Assembly (NCBI RefSeq): GCF_049846925.1
Contig: NZ_JBNCMT010000017.1
Location: forward strand, 1-64,000
DNA length: 64,000 nt
From: Brevibacillus_H sp049846925
Lineage (GTDB): Bacteria; Bacillota; Bacilli; Brevibacillales; Brevibacillaceae
Reading direction: 5' to 3'
The translations under genes and the position numbers were made by a program. The notes under the pieces were generated by a model, which was given only the letters and a program-made list of their open reading frames with translations, did not search any database and was not told the origin of the DNA. The first letter of the stretch is position 1, and every line of letters begins with the position of its first letter. Shown in pieces: positions 17,601 to 24,474 of the stretch.

Positions 17601-18475
17601 TAACCAATAAACCACATGTACCGATCAAGGGACGGATTACCGGTGAAGATATGATTGATCGGGTACGTTTTACTGTTGCAGGTCAGACGGTCGCACTCGA
17701 TGCGGACGGCAGCTTCCAGACCTTGCTCACTTTGCAGGAAGGATTGCAATATGTGACGTATCAGGCAACAGATGCGTATGGAAACACCAGGCAATTCACC
17801 CAGCGAGTGATCGTGGATATGACCATGCCAGAACTGCAATTATTGAACGATGGAGCAGAGGAAGTCATGGTTGATGCAAATGCCAACAAGATGGTTCTGC
17901 CTGTTCGTTTCCTTTACAAAGACAACAACTTCAAGGGCAACGTCAGTGTAAACGGGGAATCGCTTGCAAACTGGGAACAAGAGCAGCTTGAGCTTCCTGT
18001 CCGCAGAAGCTTTACACACCTCGTCTCGCTGCATCAGGGAGATAACAAGTTGTTGATTGAGGGCAAGGATGAGGCAGGTAATCACGCCATGCTTTCGTTG
18101 CATGTGTATGCAGAACCGAGTGCAGGCTCACTCGTTCTCTACAATGGAGAAAGTCATACCAACTACAAAGCGAAGCCAATCCCACTTCCCTCAATCGGTT
18201 TTACCAAAGCAACGTATGAAGGAGAGGTAGGTCAAACCATCATAGCAGAAGGCCGAGTCAACTCCCCGCTACCAGTGCAACTTTCTATTTACTATGGAGA
18301 AAACCGACTGATGGCAGATGTCAATGACCAGGGTGAATTCAGACTTCCGCTCACCGTAGATAAAACAGGTAAGGAGAATGTCACTTTGGTAGTAACCGAC
18401 CTCCTTGGCAGAGAAAGTAAAGTTGTTGCCAATGTCGTAGGAAAACAAACAGGACATAAAGGGAATGCGAATTAG
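14636..18475 (+). CDS. Large secreted subtilisin-like (S8) serine protease with Fn3/Ig-like repeats
   Basis: A 1279-residue extracellular protease. The TTG start at 14636 has AGGAGGGGG six bases upstream. The N-terminus is a signal peptide (basic RK, then MICLALSIVIFSG), followed by a propeptide. The catalytic triad is visible: Asp134 in SIIDTGVNP, His184 in QHGMHVAG and Ser508 in GTSMATPHVAGG, with the oxyanion Asn in AAAGNDA. A PA-type domain is inserted between His and Ser, as in Vpr and the C5a-peptidase group. After the catalytic domain comes an Fn3-like domain, then several Ig-like modules (for example VTYQATDAYGNTRQF and DEAGNHAMLS). No LPxTG or S-layer anchor is seen, so it is probably released. 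The stop codon lies within its terminator hairpin. Confidence 0.92.
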   Translation: MRKTVMICLALSIVIFSGKTQEGIELAGKKSVQAMNATGGENTIGGDELIRKQVISDLYEAKKTNSEKNRPATQDVAKGVGMLGSDEWAAPDFIIQREQVRESSSSSTLDMIEAKRAWENAGVKGEGMLVSIIDTGVNPKHPDMIPPKDKRQAVQKSGSSNKVLNGYNWADRNQQTQDVGESQHGMHVAGIVAANGKIKGVAPEAQLLSQKVFSNYQGEVSGLSESILFAINDSITKKADVINLSLGSSAGYVDDTTVEQFAIKKAVDNGIVVVAAAGNDAYFGSDKVKAENPDYAMVGSPGIAPDALSVASANATVLAGSSFAVTGVSELDRIVYITGRPSSGEALNPVQSLTEEHELVFVGKGKKEDYNVSVKGKIVLIERGDIPFDEKLKLAKEAGAAGAIIYNNQSGPLVMSANETKTIPSVSILRQMGEELATKLRKGKKVSVTFDGEYAQNPLPYPNGGIISPFSSWGPTPDLQFKPEITAPGGGILSTVLQDDYSVKSGTSMATPHVAGGVALIKQAYRKQGYKLQGRDLVDTIKAAAMNTAEPIIDPREIDPANAGRQVSSKELPYSVRVQGAGMMQIAKAINTPAIVTDRKGKAGVSLGEIGNSTTFSLFIDNKFGKNPITYMLSDEFGVMTDMRQEGQNLLKNIQIPGAGVSFSTPKVTVAPGQKQEVKVTLLIPKSSERNLFAEGYIALRPDQEGAPVLHVPYFGFYGNWEEPRVIDAPMWEDNSQEKRTGIKTTWYRDKENDKWKFRDYLGVAGVDDNGNVKVDPERIAFSPNQDGHYDTASPSITFLRNAKQVTIDIVDSSGKLVRPLVRDEKITKFDQSKLGVPYYYTEKKEWSWDGKIFDTKKGEYVQAQDGMYRFVVRAKNDGRQGNWQSVSLPILVDIKAPTLSASISGNRVTWSTRDKDVQGFILYVNGKKVGGPYSSDQKSAIVNQTHKGITLIAYDFAGNISIKHVNRASDTTPPYIHFPNDIYDQVLVTNKPHVPIKGRITGEDMIDRVRFTVAGQTVALDADGSFQTLLTLQEGLQYVTYQATDAYGNTRQFTQRVIVDMTMPELQLLNDGAEEVMVDANANKMVLPVRFLYKDNNFKGNVSVNGESLANWEQEQLELPVRRSFTHLVSLHQGDNKLLIEGKDEAGNHAMLSLHVYAEPSAGSLVLYNGESHTNYKAKPIPLPSIGFTKATYEGEVGQTIIAEGRVNSPLPVQLSIYYGENRLMADVNDQGEFRLPLTVDKTGKENVTLVVTDLLGRESKVVANVVGKQTGHKGNAN

Positions 18476-18486
18476 CATTCCCTTTT
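18458..18486 (+). terminator. Terminator overlapping the protease stop codon
   Basis: Perfect 11-bp stem AAAGGGAATGC (18458-18468) / GCATTCCCTTT (18475-18485) around GAATTA; the protease stop TAG (18473-18475) is in the loop and right arm. Confidence 0.8.
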
Positions 18487-18517
18487 CACAAGAACCTTTC
18501 GAAGGAGTGCAAACCAG

Positions 18518-18853
18518 ATGCCGCAAAAAGAGTACGTACTTGGGATTCTTCAATCATTAGAGCGCCACAATGACATCATTCCCGCTCACGTTCAGGAAAC
18601 ACTGCGTCAAGTTAATGAGAAAATCAGTCATGTCCCTGCAGATGTTTTTTCCTTGCAAAATGACCGAGTTGTCACCGTGGAAGCCAAGCAGCAGATGATT
18701 GCCCCGGATCAACCATTGATGCAATTAGTAGAAATCTACGATGATTTGTCACGGGTCTCTAGAGAGGCGGGTCAGAACAGACAGGATTTTCGTTCAGCCG
18801 TTGATCAACTTCGTGGGTTATTGGGAACGTCTGAGGGGTACTCGCCGGAATAA
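18518..18853 (+). CDS. Uncharacterised 111-residue helical protein
   Basis: A soluble protein without signal peptide or membrane segment. It is rich in Gln, Glu, Val and Asp, with amphipathic helical stretches (LGILQSLERHND, VQETLRQVNEKIS, LVEIYDDLSRVSREAG, FRSAVDQLRGLLG) that suggest a small helical bundle or coiled coil. GAAGGAG precedes the ATG by 10 bases. It is followed 29 bases later by another unknown gene and then by a CheX-like gene in the same direction, so a shared transcript is possible. I recognise no family. Confidence 0.6.
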   Translation: MPQKEYVLGILQSLERHNDIIPAHVQETLRQVNEKISHVPADVFSLQNDRVVTVEAKQQMIAPDQPLMQLVEIYDDLSRVSREAGQNRQDFRSAVDQLRGLLGTSEGYSPE

Positions 18854-18882
18854 AAAAATTCCATCATTTGGGGGACTTTACT

Positions 18883-19284
18883 ATGTTTTATCATGGGATT
18901 AACAGGGAATATGTGTACCAACAATACCCTGTTCTATCCCCCCGCAGAACTGTTTCTCACAAAAACAGGGAGCAGCGATCAGACCGTCGACATCTGATCG
19001 ATCAATTCGGGATAGAACCGATCCACTTACTACAATCAAGTGATGACTATCCAAAAGCAACATGTATCGAGGAATGCATGGAGTTCGGAGACCTTGTTTT
19101 GGAATTTACTGCTCTCCCAGATCCAGTTTGGCAATTAAGCAAACATGAAGTAGGGGTTTTCGTTCTGGACGTGCGCCAGGCACATACGGTGTATTGTGCT
19201 TCATTCGATGACATACTGACCTCCTACTTCCCTTCCTCTCTTATTCAAATTAGTCCTTGTCACTGCCAAATTCCGACATTATAA
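18883..19284 (+). CDS. Uncharacterised 133-residue protein
   Basis: The start is placed at ATG 18883, eight bases after TTGGGGGA. The protein begins FYHGINREYVYQQYPVL, has a basic stretch with KNREQRSDRRH, and a C-terminal half with alternating hydrophobic residues (FGDLVLEFTALPD, VGVFVLDVRQA). It has no signal peptide or clear membrane span. It contains five cysteines, including CIEEC and a C-terminal CHC. No family is recognised. It sits between another unknown gene and the CheX-like gene. Its codon use is similar to its neighbours, so it is probably a real gene. Confidence 0.5.
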   Translation: MFYHGINREYVYQQYPVLSPRRTVSHKNREQRSDRRHLIDQFGIEPIHLLQSSDDYPKATCIEECMEFGDLVLEFTALPDPVWQLSKHEVGVFVLDVRQAHTVYCASFDDILTSYFPSSLIQISPCHCQIPTL

Positions 19285-19330
19285 TTACCATAAGTGTAAT
19301 AAACATCACCACGGAAAGGAAAAGTGTTGC

Positions 19331-19789
19331 ATGAAAGCTCAATATCTTAACCCGTTTCTCGAGTCAGCCACTTCCGTCATTGAACAGATGTGTAATGTTG
19401 CGCCAACTCGTGGTGATTTAGCAGTAAAAGATGTACAATTGCGAGATGATCACATCTGGATCAAAATTGGGTTAACTGGTCAAATGCAAGGCGACGTCAT
19501 TTTTGGCTTACACAATGAAGTGGCAATTCGGATTATTTCCGCAATGATGGGTGGATTTCCGATTTCAGAGATTGATGAAATGGGAAGGAGTGCCATATCC
19601 GAATTAGGAAACATGATTTCCGGCAATGCGAGTACGATCCTCTTTAATCAAGGAGTAGCGATTGACATCACTCCTCCCGAGTTGGTAGACGATCATAAAG
19701 TATTGAAAATTAACGGCAAGGCGCTGACAGTTCCCCTCGAATTGGGAGATTTGGGTAAACTAGAGATTCAGGTAGTGGTAATTCAATAA
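19331..19789 (+). CDS. CheX-like chemotaxis phosphatase
   Basis: A 152-residue protein of the CheC/CheX/FliY phosphatase fold. The signature helix SAISELGNMISGNAST near residues 85-100 contains the Glu and Asn (ExxN) that catalyse CheY-P dephosphorylation. The preceding region (GLTGQMQGDVIFGL, ISAMMGGFPISEIDEMG) matches CheX. It acts in the cytoplasm to remove phosphate from CheY or another response regulator. No che genes are next to it here. CACGGAAAGGAAAAG lies upstream of the ATG. Confidence 0.85.
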   Translation: MKAQYLNPFLESATSVIEQMCNVAPTRGDLAVKDVQLRDDHIWIKIGLTGQMQGDVIFGLHNEVAIRIISAMMGGFPISEIDEMGRSAISELGNMISGNASTILFNQGVAIDITPPELVDDHKVLKINGKALTVPLELGDLGKLEIQVVVIQ

Positions 19790-19798
19790 ATGGAAACC

Positions 19799-19838
19799 GC
19801 CCCATTCCGTTGTGGTCTGGGGTTTTATTTTTGTGAAG
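19799..19838 (+). terminator. Probable terminator after cheX-like gene
   Basis: A GC-rich arm with GCCCCA and a facing TGGGG are followed by TTTTATTTTT. The stem is short and contains a bulge, so the call is moderate. Confidence 0.45.
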
Positions 19839-19863
19839 GAACAACTTTTTCAAAAAATAAAAA

Positions 19864-19892
19864 TTGATAAATTATTCTTTATTTTATAGAAT
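19864..19892 (+). promoter_or_regulatory. Sigma-A promoter for the permease pair
   Basis: TTGATA (19864-19869), a 17-base spacer and TAGAAT (19887-19892), with an A-rich tract just upstream that could serve as an UP element. The transcript would start about 40 bases before the first permease start. Confidence 0.6.
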
Positions 19893-19940
19893 CTTTCATG
19901 CGTCTTGTAGTATCTTTTGGTTTAGCAGGAGGTGTGCGAA

Positions 19941-20798
19941 TTGTTCAAAATTTTACAACAAGTCGTAGCGGTATTTTTTCTTGTTCTGGTGGTTGCTGGC
20001 GCACCGCTCATACTGCAAGCGCGTGGGGAAGAGGTTTACTTCCAACCTGAGAGGTTCATTGCTCATGCAGCCTTGCTTGTCGAAAACATTTCGGATGGTA
20101 CACTTGGCACGTACACGTTGGGGCGAAATGAAAGAGACATTGCTGGAGACATTTTGCCTTTCGCAGAGAACTCATTCTTGTTGCTATTTTTCGCTCTTTT
20201 AATTGCTGTTACGATTAGTATCATTTTTGGCATGTTTCTGCACAGATATCGCGTGGTTCACATTTATCAGCGAATCCTCGACATCATCTCGACGGTGCCT
20301 GACTTTGTGCAGGTATTGTTTTTCATGCTGGCAGCGATTGCCTTTTACAAAATGACAGACATTCGTCTTATCACACTTTCACCGTTTAGTGAGGCCAACA
20401 ATAACTGGTTCCCTACATTGATTCTGTCGGTAGGTCCTACTCTTTACCTGATGAAGGTTGTCAGCTTGAAGTACAGTCAGACCTGTGGTGAAGATTATAT
20501 TCGGACAGCCTTAGCTAAAGGTATGAATGTTCGCTACATCATCTTGCACCACGTCTTCAAGAATGTGAAGCCCTTTTTAATTGCTGACATGAAAAAGGCG
20601 ATTTCGATCACGATTGCAAATCTGTTTGTTGTTGAGTATCTACTGAACGTAGTAGGAGTGACACGGTTTATTTTTGGGGAGTATCAATTCTCGACCGCAG
20701 CGATCGGACTCATGCTTCTTCTCGTGATTTCATTGGTGGTCTATATGTTGATTTGGCTGATACTATACTTGTTTGAGCGAGGGTTCATCTATGAGTAG
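19941..20798 (+). CDS. ABC transporter permease (Opp/Dpp type, first subunit)
   Basis: A 285-residue inner-membrane permease. TTG 19941 is chosen because AGGAGGT ends seven bases before it; GTG 19932 overlaps that site. There are about six spans, and the cytoplasmic EAA-type coupling loop reads RTALAKGMNVRYIILHHVFK, as in binding-protein-dependent transporters of the DppB/OppB class. A long periplasm-equivalent segment follows the first span, typical of DppB. Its stop overlaps the next permease start by eight bases. No ATPase or solute-binding protein is adjacent, so it must borrow these from elsewhere or have a special role. Confidence 0.8.
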   Translation: MFKILQQVVAVFFLVLVVAGAPLILQARGEEVYFQPERFIAHAALLVENISDGTLGTYTLGRNERDIAGDILPFAENSFLLLFFALLIAVTISIIFGMFLHRYRVVHIYQRILDIISTVPDFVQVLFFMLAAIAFYKMTDIRLITLSPFSEANNNWFPTLILSVGPTLYLMKVVSLKYSQTCGEDYIRTALAKGMNVRYIILHHVFKNVKPFLIADMKKAISITIANLFVVEYLLNVVGVTRFIFGEYQFSTAAIGLMLLLVISLVVYMLIWLILYLFERGFIYE

Positions 20799-21714
20799 GT
20801 TCAAAAACAAAGCAACTCTTTATTTGGGTTTCATCCTCGTATCATTTTTGCTTGTTATCGCTGTAATCGGACCGTATATTGCTCCGTATGATGTAACATT
20901 TAAGGAAAAAGTCCAGAATGTGGAAGTGAACGGCAAGACAGTTATCATCAATCCACCATTGCCACCGTCATCCACTCACTGGTTGGGTACAGATAAATGG
21001 GGGTACGATTTGCTGACGTTGATTTTGCACGGCGCCAAGTACACCGTGTTCCTCACCATTTTGATTGCCGCATTGCGTATCCTGCTAGGAACCTGGCTCG
21101 GTCTTTATATCGGGATGGCAGAGCGAAAGCAGAATTGGTGGCTTGCTCTGGAAAATGCATGGAGCCATATTCCGTTGGTTCTTCCCGTTTATTTCATACT
21201 GTTGGGGGTAAATATCAATTCACCGTTATCAACAGCGGAGCTCGTGACTATGTTTGTCTGTCTGGTTGCTGTACTCGGCACACCAAGCGTAGTCTCATCC
21301 ATTCGCCAAAAGACGGAGCAAGTGAAAGAAATGCCGTATATCTTGGCTGCTGTATCACTTGGAGCCAGCAAGAATCGACTGATCTTCCAGCACATCCTCC
21401 CTCAGTTGAAAGAACAGGTCATTATTATCTTTGTTACGGAAATTATCGCAGCTATGGCCTTGATGGGGCAATTAGGTCTGTTCAACCTGTTTATCGGTGG
21501 AACGAGCATGACAACCGACCCGATTCTCTACGCATCGATTACGAATGAATGGGCAGGTCTGGTTGGGCAGGCACGTGGACATATCTACGGAAATACATGG
21601 ATCTTCCTCATGCCACTCGGTGCATTTGTCTTGGCAATCGCTTCCTTCAGTATCCTGGCAAAAGGCCTGAGAGACCGCTATCAGCAAACGTATTCACGAA
21701 CACCATATATGTAA
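20791..21714 (+). CDS. ABC transporter permease (Opp/Dpp type, second subunit)
   Basis: A 307-residue partner of the preceding permease, starting at ATG 20791 inside its last codons. It has the DppC/OppC plan: one N-terminal span, an extracytoplasmic segment containing HWLGTDKWGYDLL (the usual LGTDxxGRD-like motif), then about five spans and a coupling loop AAVSLGASKNRLIFQHILPQ. A terminator follows at 21725, so the two permeases form a complete two-gene operon without ATP-binding or substrate-binding genes. The substrate cannot be told from sequence. Confidence 0.8.
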   Translation: MSRFKNKATLYLGFILVSFLLVIAVIGPYIAPYDVTFKEKVQNVEVNGKTVIINPPLPPSSTHWLGTDKWGYDLLTLILHGAKYTVFLTILIAALRILLGTWLGLYIGMAERKQNWWLALENAWSHIPLVLPVYFILLGVNINSPLSTAELVTMFVCLVAVLGTPSVVSSIRQKTEQVKEMPYILAAVSLGASKNRLIFQHILPQLKEQVIIIFVTEIIAAMALMGQLGLFNLFIGGTSMTTDPILYASITNEWAGLVGQARGHIYGNTWIFLMPLGAFVLAIASFSILAKGLRDRYQQTYSRTPYM

Positions 21715-21724
21715 ACCAGAAGAG

Positions 21725-21756
21725 AAGCCTTTATTATCCAAGTAAGGGCTTTTTTA
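21725..21756 (+). terminator. Terminator of the permease operon
   Basis: AAGCCTTTA (21725-21733) pairs with TAAGGGCTT (21743-21751; one G-U), followed by TTTTTT. The following 150 bases to the gerE promoter show no gene. Confidence 0.75.
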
Positions 21757-21907
21757 ATTGGAGTGTGGAAGACATGGGAGAGCACGCCATACACATTCCC
21801 ATGAATGCGGAGAGGAAAATAATAAAAAGCCCAAGTTAGGGAGGAACCGATTAAAAATTCCACGAATAGACTGTAAGGCAAAAGCCTAAAATCCCCTCAA
21901 CACCGAC

Positions 21908-21935
21908 ACCACCACCCGCCCCCCGACATAGGATA
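21908..21935 (+). promoter_or_regulatory. Sigma-K-type promoter of gerE
   Basis: CATAGGATA (21927-21935) fits the sigma-K -10 consensus CATANNNTA exactly, and AC at 21908-21909 is 17 bases upstream as expected for its -35. B. subtilis gerE is transcribed by sigma-K, supporting the call. Confidence 0.6.
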
Positions 21936-21997
21936 AGGTGACTGTAAAAAATCCCTCGACCTTGTCCCTGTAGAGCCCACAAGGAGGGGTGGCACGA

Positions 21998-22219
21998 TTG
22001 AAGGGTAGCGACCAAACCAAACCGTTATTGACTAATCGGGAAAGAGAAGTATTTGAGCTCCTGGTACAAGACAAAACGACAAAAGAGATTGCCGGACAAC
22101 TCTTCATCAGCGAAAAGACAGTTAGAAATCACATCTCGAATGTCATGCAAAAACTTGGCGTGAAAGGACGGTCTCAAGCTGTTGTCGAGTTGGTTCGACT
22201 TGGAGAGCTTAAAATTTGA
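21998..22219 (+). CDS. gerE: Spore coat gene regulator GerE
   Basis: A 73-residue LuxR-type helix-turn-helix protein almost identical in its core to B. subtilis GerE (KPLLTNREREVFELLVQDKT, FISEKTVRNHISNVMQKLG, KGRSQAVVELVRLGEL). It is made in the mother cell late in sporulation and tunes sigma-K coat gene expression. The TTG at 21998 is eight bases after AAGGAGGGG; GTG 21989 overlaps the ribosome site. It stands alone between terminators. Confidence 0.95.
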   Translation: MKGSDQTKPLLTNREREVFELLVQDKTTKEIAGQLFISEKTVRNHISNVMQKLGVKGRSQAVVELVRLGELKI

Positions 22220-22234
22220 GCCGTGCTCATCCAC

Positions 22235-22270
22235 ACCCCCTCTCTTCGGTAAGGAAGGGAGGGTTTTTTA
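22235..22270 (+). terminator. gerE terminator
   Basis: ACCC and TCTCTT (22235-22246, with a two-base bulge) pair with AAGGGAGGGT (22255-22264), followed by a T-run. Confidence 0.7.
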
Positions 22271-22374
22271 TTTTGATCAGATTAAAGATCGTAGCTGATA
22301 ATCATTGTGTTAAAATATGTAAATAAGGCATCGGAGAGAGCGTAGCATCAAGTCAAAGAAATGAGGTCTTCAAC

Positions 22375-23016
22375 GTGCAAAAAATGCTTTTCACATGCAT
22401 CCTGTTCCTTGTGACACTGGCAACCCTTGCCTGCTCCGTAACTGATCCGAGTCAACCCATTGTAAAGAAACAGCCAGAAGAAAATATGCTGCATATTGAG
22501 CCAATTGATTTATTTGCAGGAGAAGCGGCCAAATTCAAACCATTTCTCGGTACAATGGCAGGAGCCGTTAAACTAAAATACACCGGCGACAAAAAGGAAA
22601 TTCAAGCTGAAGTAGAGCTTTGGGAGAATGGGGTCAGAACAAAAACGCTCGGCTCAGTCGGTTCGTTGATACAAGGATCGCAGGAGGGGAAACAGAGTTT
22701 TGAAGGGGAATTTATTGTTTCGATAAAAAAAGAACAAGTGAATGAAAACAAACCTCACTTCGAGGTAACTTCTGCCATCGTGGATAAAGACGGCTCAACT
22801 GCTTCCACTATTTATTTGGTGGACCGTGTTGAAAAACTGACCGGACTAAATTCCATTCCATTAAACAAAAGCATGGATGTCTCGGAGAATAGCAAGGTTG
22901 CCGTTTGGGGAATGCAGGCTACTGACGAAAACGTGATCGAAACTGTTGAACTCACACCTGAAGGTTTACAAAAAGTGAAGTGGGCATTAGTAGTTACCAT
23001 ATCGTTAAAGAATTGA
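22375..23016 (+). CDS. Putative lipoprotein of unknown function
   Basis: A 213-residue protein starting at GTG 22375. The signal MLFTCILFLVTLATLAC ends in a lipobox (LATLAC), so it should be lipid-anchored outside the membrane. The mature part has alternating beta-strand-like segments (AVKLKYTGDKKEIQAEVELWENG, FEGEFIVSIKKEQV, TIYLVDRV) suggesting a beta-sandwich. TTGATC (22273) and GATAAT (22297), 18 bases apart, are a possible promoter. I recognise no family; similar lipoproteins are common in Brevibacillus-like genomes. Confidence 0.65.
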   Translation: MQKMLFTCILFLVTLATLACSVTDPSQPIVKKQPEENMLHIEPIDLFAGEAAKFKPFLGTMAGAVKLKYTGDKKEIQAEVELWENGVRTKTLGSVGSLIQGSQEGKQSFEGEFIVSIKKEQVNENKPHFEVTSAIVDKDGSTASTIYLVDRVEKLTGLNSIPLNKSMDVSENSKVAVWGMQATDENVIETVELTPEGLQKVKWALVVTISLKN

Positions 23017-23046
23017 ATCAACATCTAATTTTATGACATTTCTCTT

Positions 23047-23081
23047 AAGAAGTAGCCTCATCATTGAGTGCTACTTCTTTT
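23047..23081 (+). terminator. Terminator between convergent genes
   Basis: Perfect 10-bp stem AAGAAGTAGC (23047-23056) / GCTACTTCTT (23070-23079), followed by TTTT on the plus strand. It separates the lipoprotein gene from a small convergent ORF that ends at 23085. Confidence 0.75.
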
Positions 23082-23084
23082 CAT

Positions 23085-23249
23085 TTAATAAGCCCCTGTT
23101 GAACCAGAGTTAGGCACTTCTGGCGGGTCTATTTTTTGTGGTGTCGATGTCGTTCGAGTTTTGAATTGATCAGGTGATCCCGTTGCGTGTGTACCCAGTT
23201 TTTGGACCTCTTCATTCGCAGGAGAAGATGCTGGATTCTGCTTAGTCAA
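23085..23249 (-). CDS. Small 54-residue hydrophilic protein (Ser/Thr/Pro-rich)
   Basis: A minus-strand ORF starting at TTG (23249) with GAAAGGA 11 bases upstream and ending beside a terminator. The peptide begins MTKQNPASSPANEEVQKLG and is rich in Thr, Ser, Pro, Gln and Lys with almost no large hydrophobic residues; it ends near PEVPNSGSTGAY. This composition is like small spore-associated or unstructured proteins, but I do not recognise a family. The remaining gap (23250-23400) shows no other gene. Confidence is limited by the short length and TTG start. Confidence 0.4.
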   Translation of the reverse strand: MTKQNPASSPANEEVQKLGTHATGSPDQFKTRTTSTPQKIDPPEVPNSGSTGAY

Positions 23250-23408
23250 GACTGGTTCATTCCTTTCAACTTAGATAAGTGAGCACCTTTCATAGCTTTT
23301 TCGTATACACGGAAGTTTATGTAGTTGCAAAAAAAAATGTCTAATCATGCAACCTTTTGAATGTAAGTTACGTTTAGAGTGTACAAACATCAAAGGAGGC
23401 ATTACAAA

Positions 23409-24425
23409 ATGAAAAAAGCAATATCCGCATCTCTGGCAGTCGCCCTCTTACTAGTAAGCGCACAAGGAACGTTTGCAAAAAGTGTAGACGTAGATACTCA
23501 TGCATCGGTTGAAAAGGTAAGTAAAGATCAGGGAGAAAAAGGCAAAGGCAATGGAAATACAGATAAAACTAAACTGGATGACTCTACTGTAGATAACGCA
23601 GATGTAGAAGCTGAAACTGAAACCGAAGCTGAGGCGGAAGTGGAGATTTCTACCGAGGAAGCTTTGAAAGTGAAAACAAAAGTAAAAGAAGCCGTTCAAA
23701 CAAAAAAACAAATCATTGAGCTTCGTCAAGAATTGAAAAAATCCTCAGAAGTAACGCCTGAATTAAAGGCTACATACGAAGAGCTGGTAAAATCTCTGGA
23801 GGGTAAAGACCTCGGACAAGCCATCGAAGTACAAAAAGAACTTCTTGCTCGTGTGTACCAAAAAGGGAACAAAGAGCAATTCAAAAAACTTGGCGAATTG
23901 TATACAAAAACAGGCAAAGATGAGGTAAAAGCATTTGTAAACGGGGAAGAACCACAATTTGACGCTCCGCCGTTCATCAAGAATGGACGTGCATTGGTTC
24001 CGATTCGTGCCATTAGTGCTGCTCTCAAGGCAGAGGTAAACTATGATGAAAAAACTCGTTCCGTTGTCATTACTCGTGGGGAACAAAAAATTACTTTGTT
24101 CTTGGACAAGCAAGAGGCGGTAGTAGGAGATAAAACCATTAAACTCGATACCATGCCTGAAATTAAAAAAGGCCGTCTGTTCTTGCCGCTACGCTTTGTA
24201 AGTGAGAACCTGCAAGCAACAGTTGATTACCAACAAGAGGGCAAAATTGTAATCATCGAGGATGCAACAACGCCAACAACTGAGACTGAAACTACAGAGA
24301 CAACTGATACAACAACGACAACTGATACAGCAGCGACTACAGACACTGCAGCATCGACAGATACAACTACAACAACTACTGAATCCAGCTCAACAGAAGA
24401 AACTGAAACAACAACTCAACAATAA
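23409..24425 (+). CDS. Secreted protein with copper-amine-oxidase N-terminal-like domain
   Basis: A 338-residue exported protein. The ATG at 23409 has AAAGGAGG upstream, and a clear signal peptide ends at QGTFA. A Lys/Glu-rich helical region with ETETEAEAEVEIS repeats (about residues 45-160) precedes a Cu_amine_oxidN1-type domain (about 175-290: PPFIKNGRALVPIRAISAAL, and RLFLPLRFVSENL). This domain is a wall- or surface-associated module in Paenibacillaceae and does not by itself imply copper or oxidase activity. The last 50 residues are low-complexity Thr/Glu/Asp/Ala. A terminator follows. Confidence 0.8.
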   Translation: MKKAISASLAVALLLVSAQGTFAKSVDVDTHASVEKVSKDQGEKGKGNGNTDKTKLDDSTVDNADVEAETETEAEAEVEISTEEALKVKTKVKEAVQTKKQIIELRQELKKSSEVTPELKATYEELVKSLEGKDLGQAIEVQKELLARVYQKGNKEQFKKLGELYTKTGKDEVKAFVNGEEPQFDAPPFIKNGRALVPIRAISAALKAEVNYDEKTRSVVITRGEQKITLFLDKQEAVVGDKTIKLDTMPEIKKGRLFLPLRFVSENLQATVDYQQEGKIVIIEDATTPTTETETTETTDTTTTTDTAATTDTAASTDTTTTTTESSSTEETETTTQQ

Positions 24426-24431
24426 GCAGAG

Positions 24432-24463
24432 AAGGACCTTCACACATGTGGAGGTCCTTTTGC
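24432..24463 (+). terminator. Terminator of the secreted-protein gene
   Basis: AAGGACCTT and AGGTCCTT arms (24432-24440, 24452-24459) enclose a near-palindromic loop and are followed by TTTT; the gene on the opposite strand ends 11 bases further on. Confidence 0.65.
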
Positions 24464-24474
24464 TTCGAGAGGTT

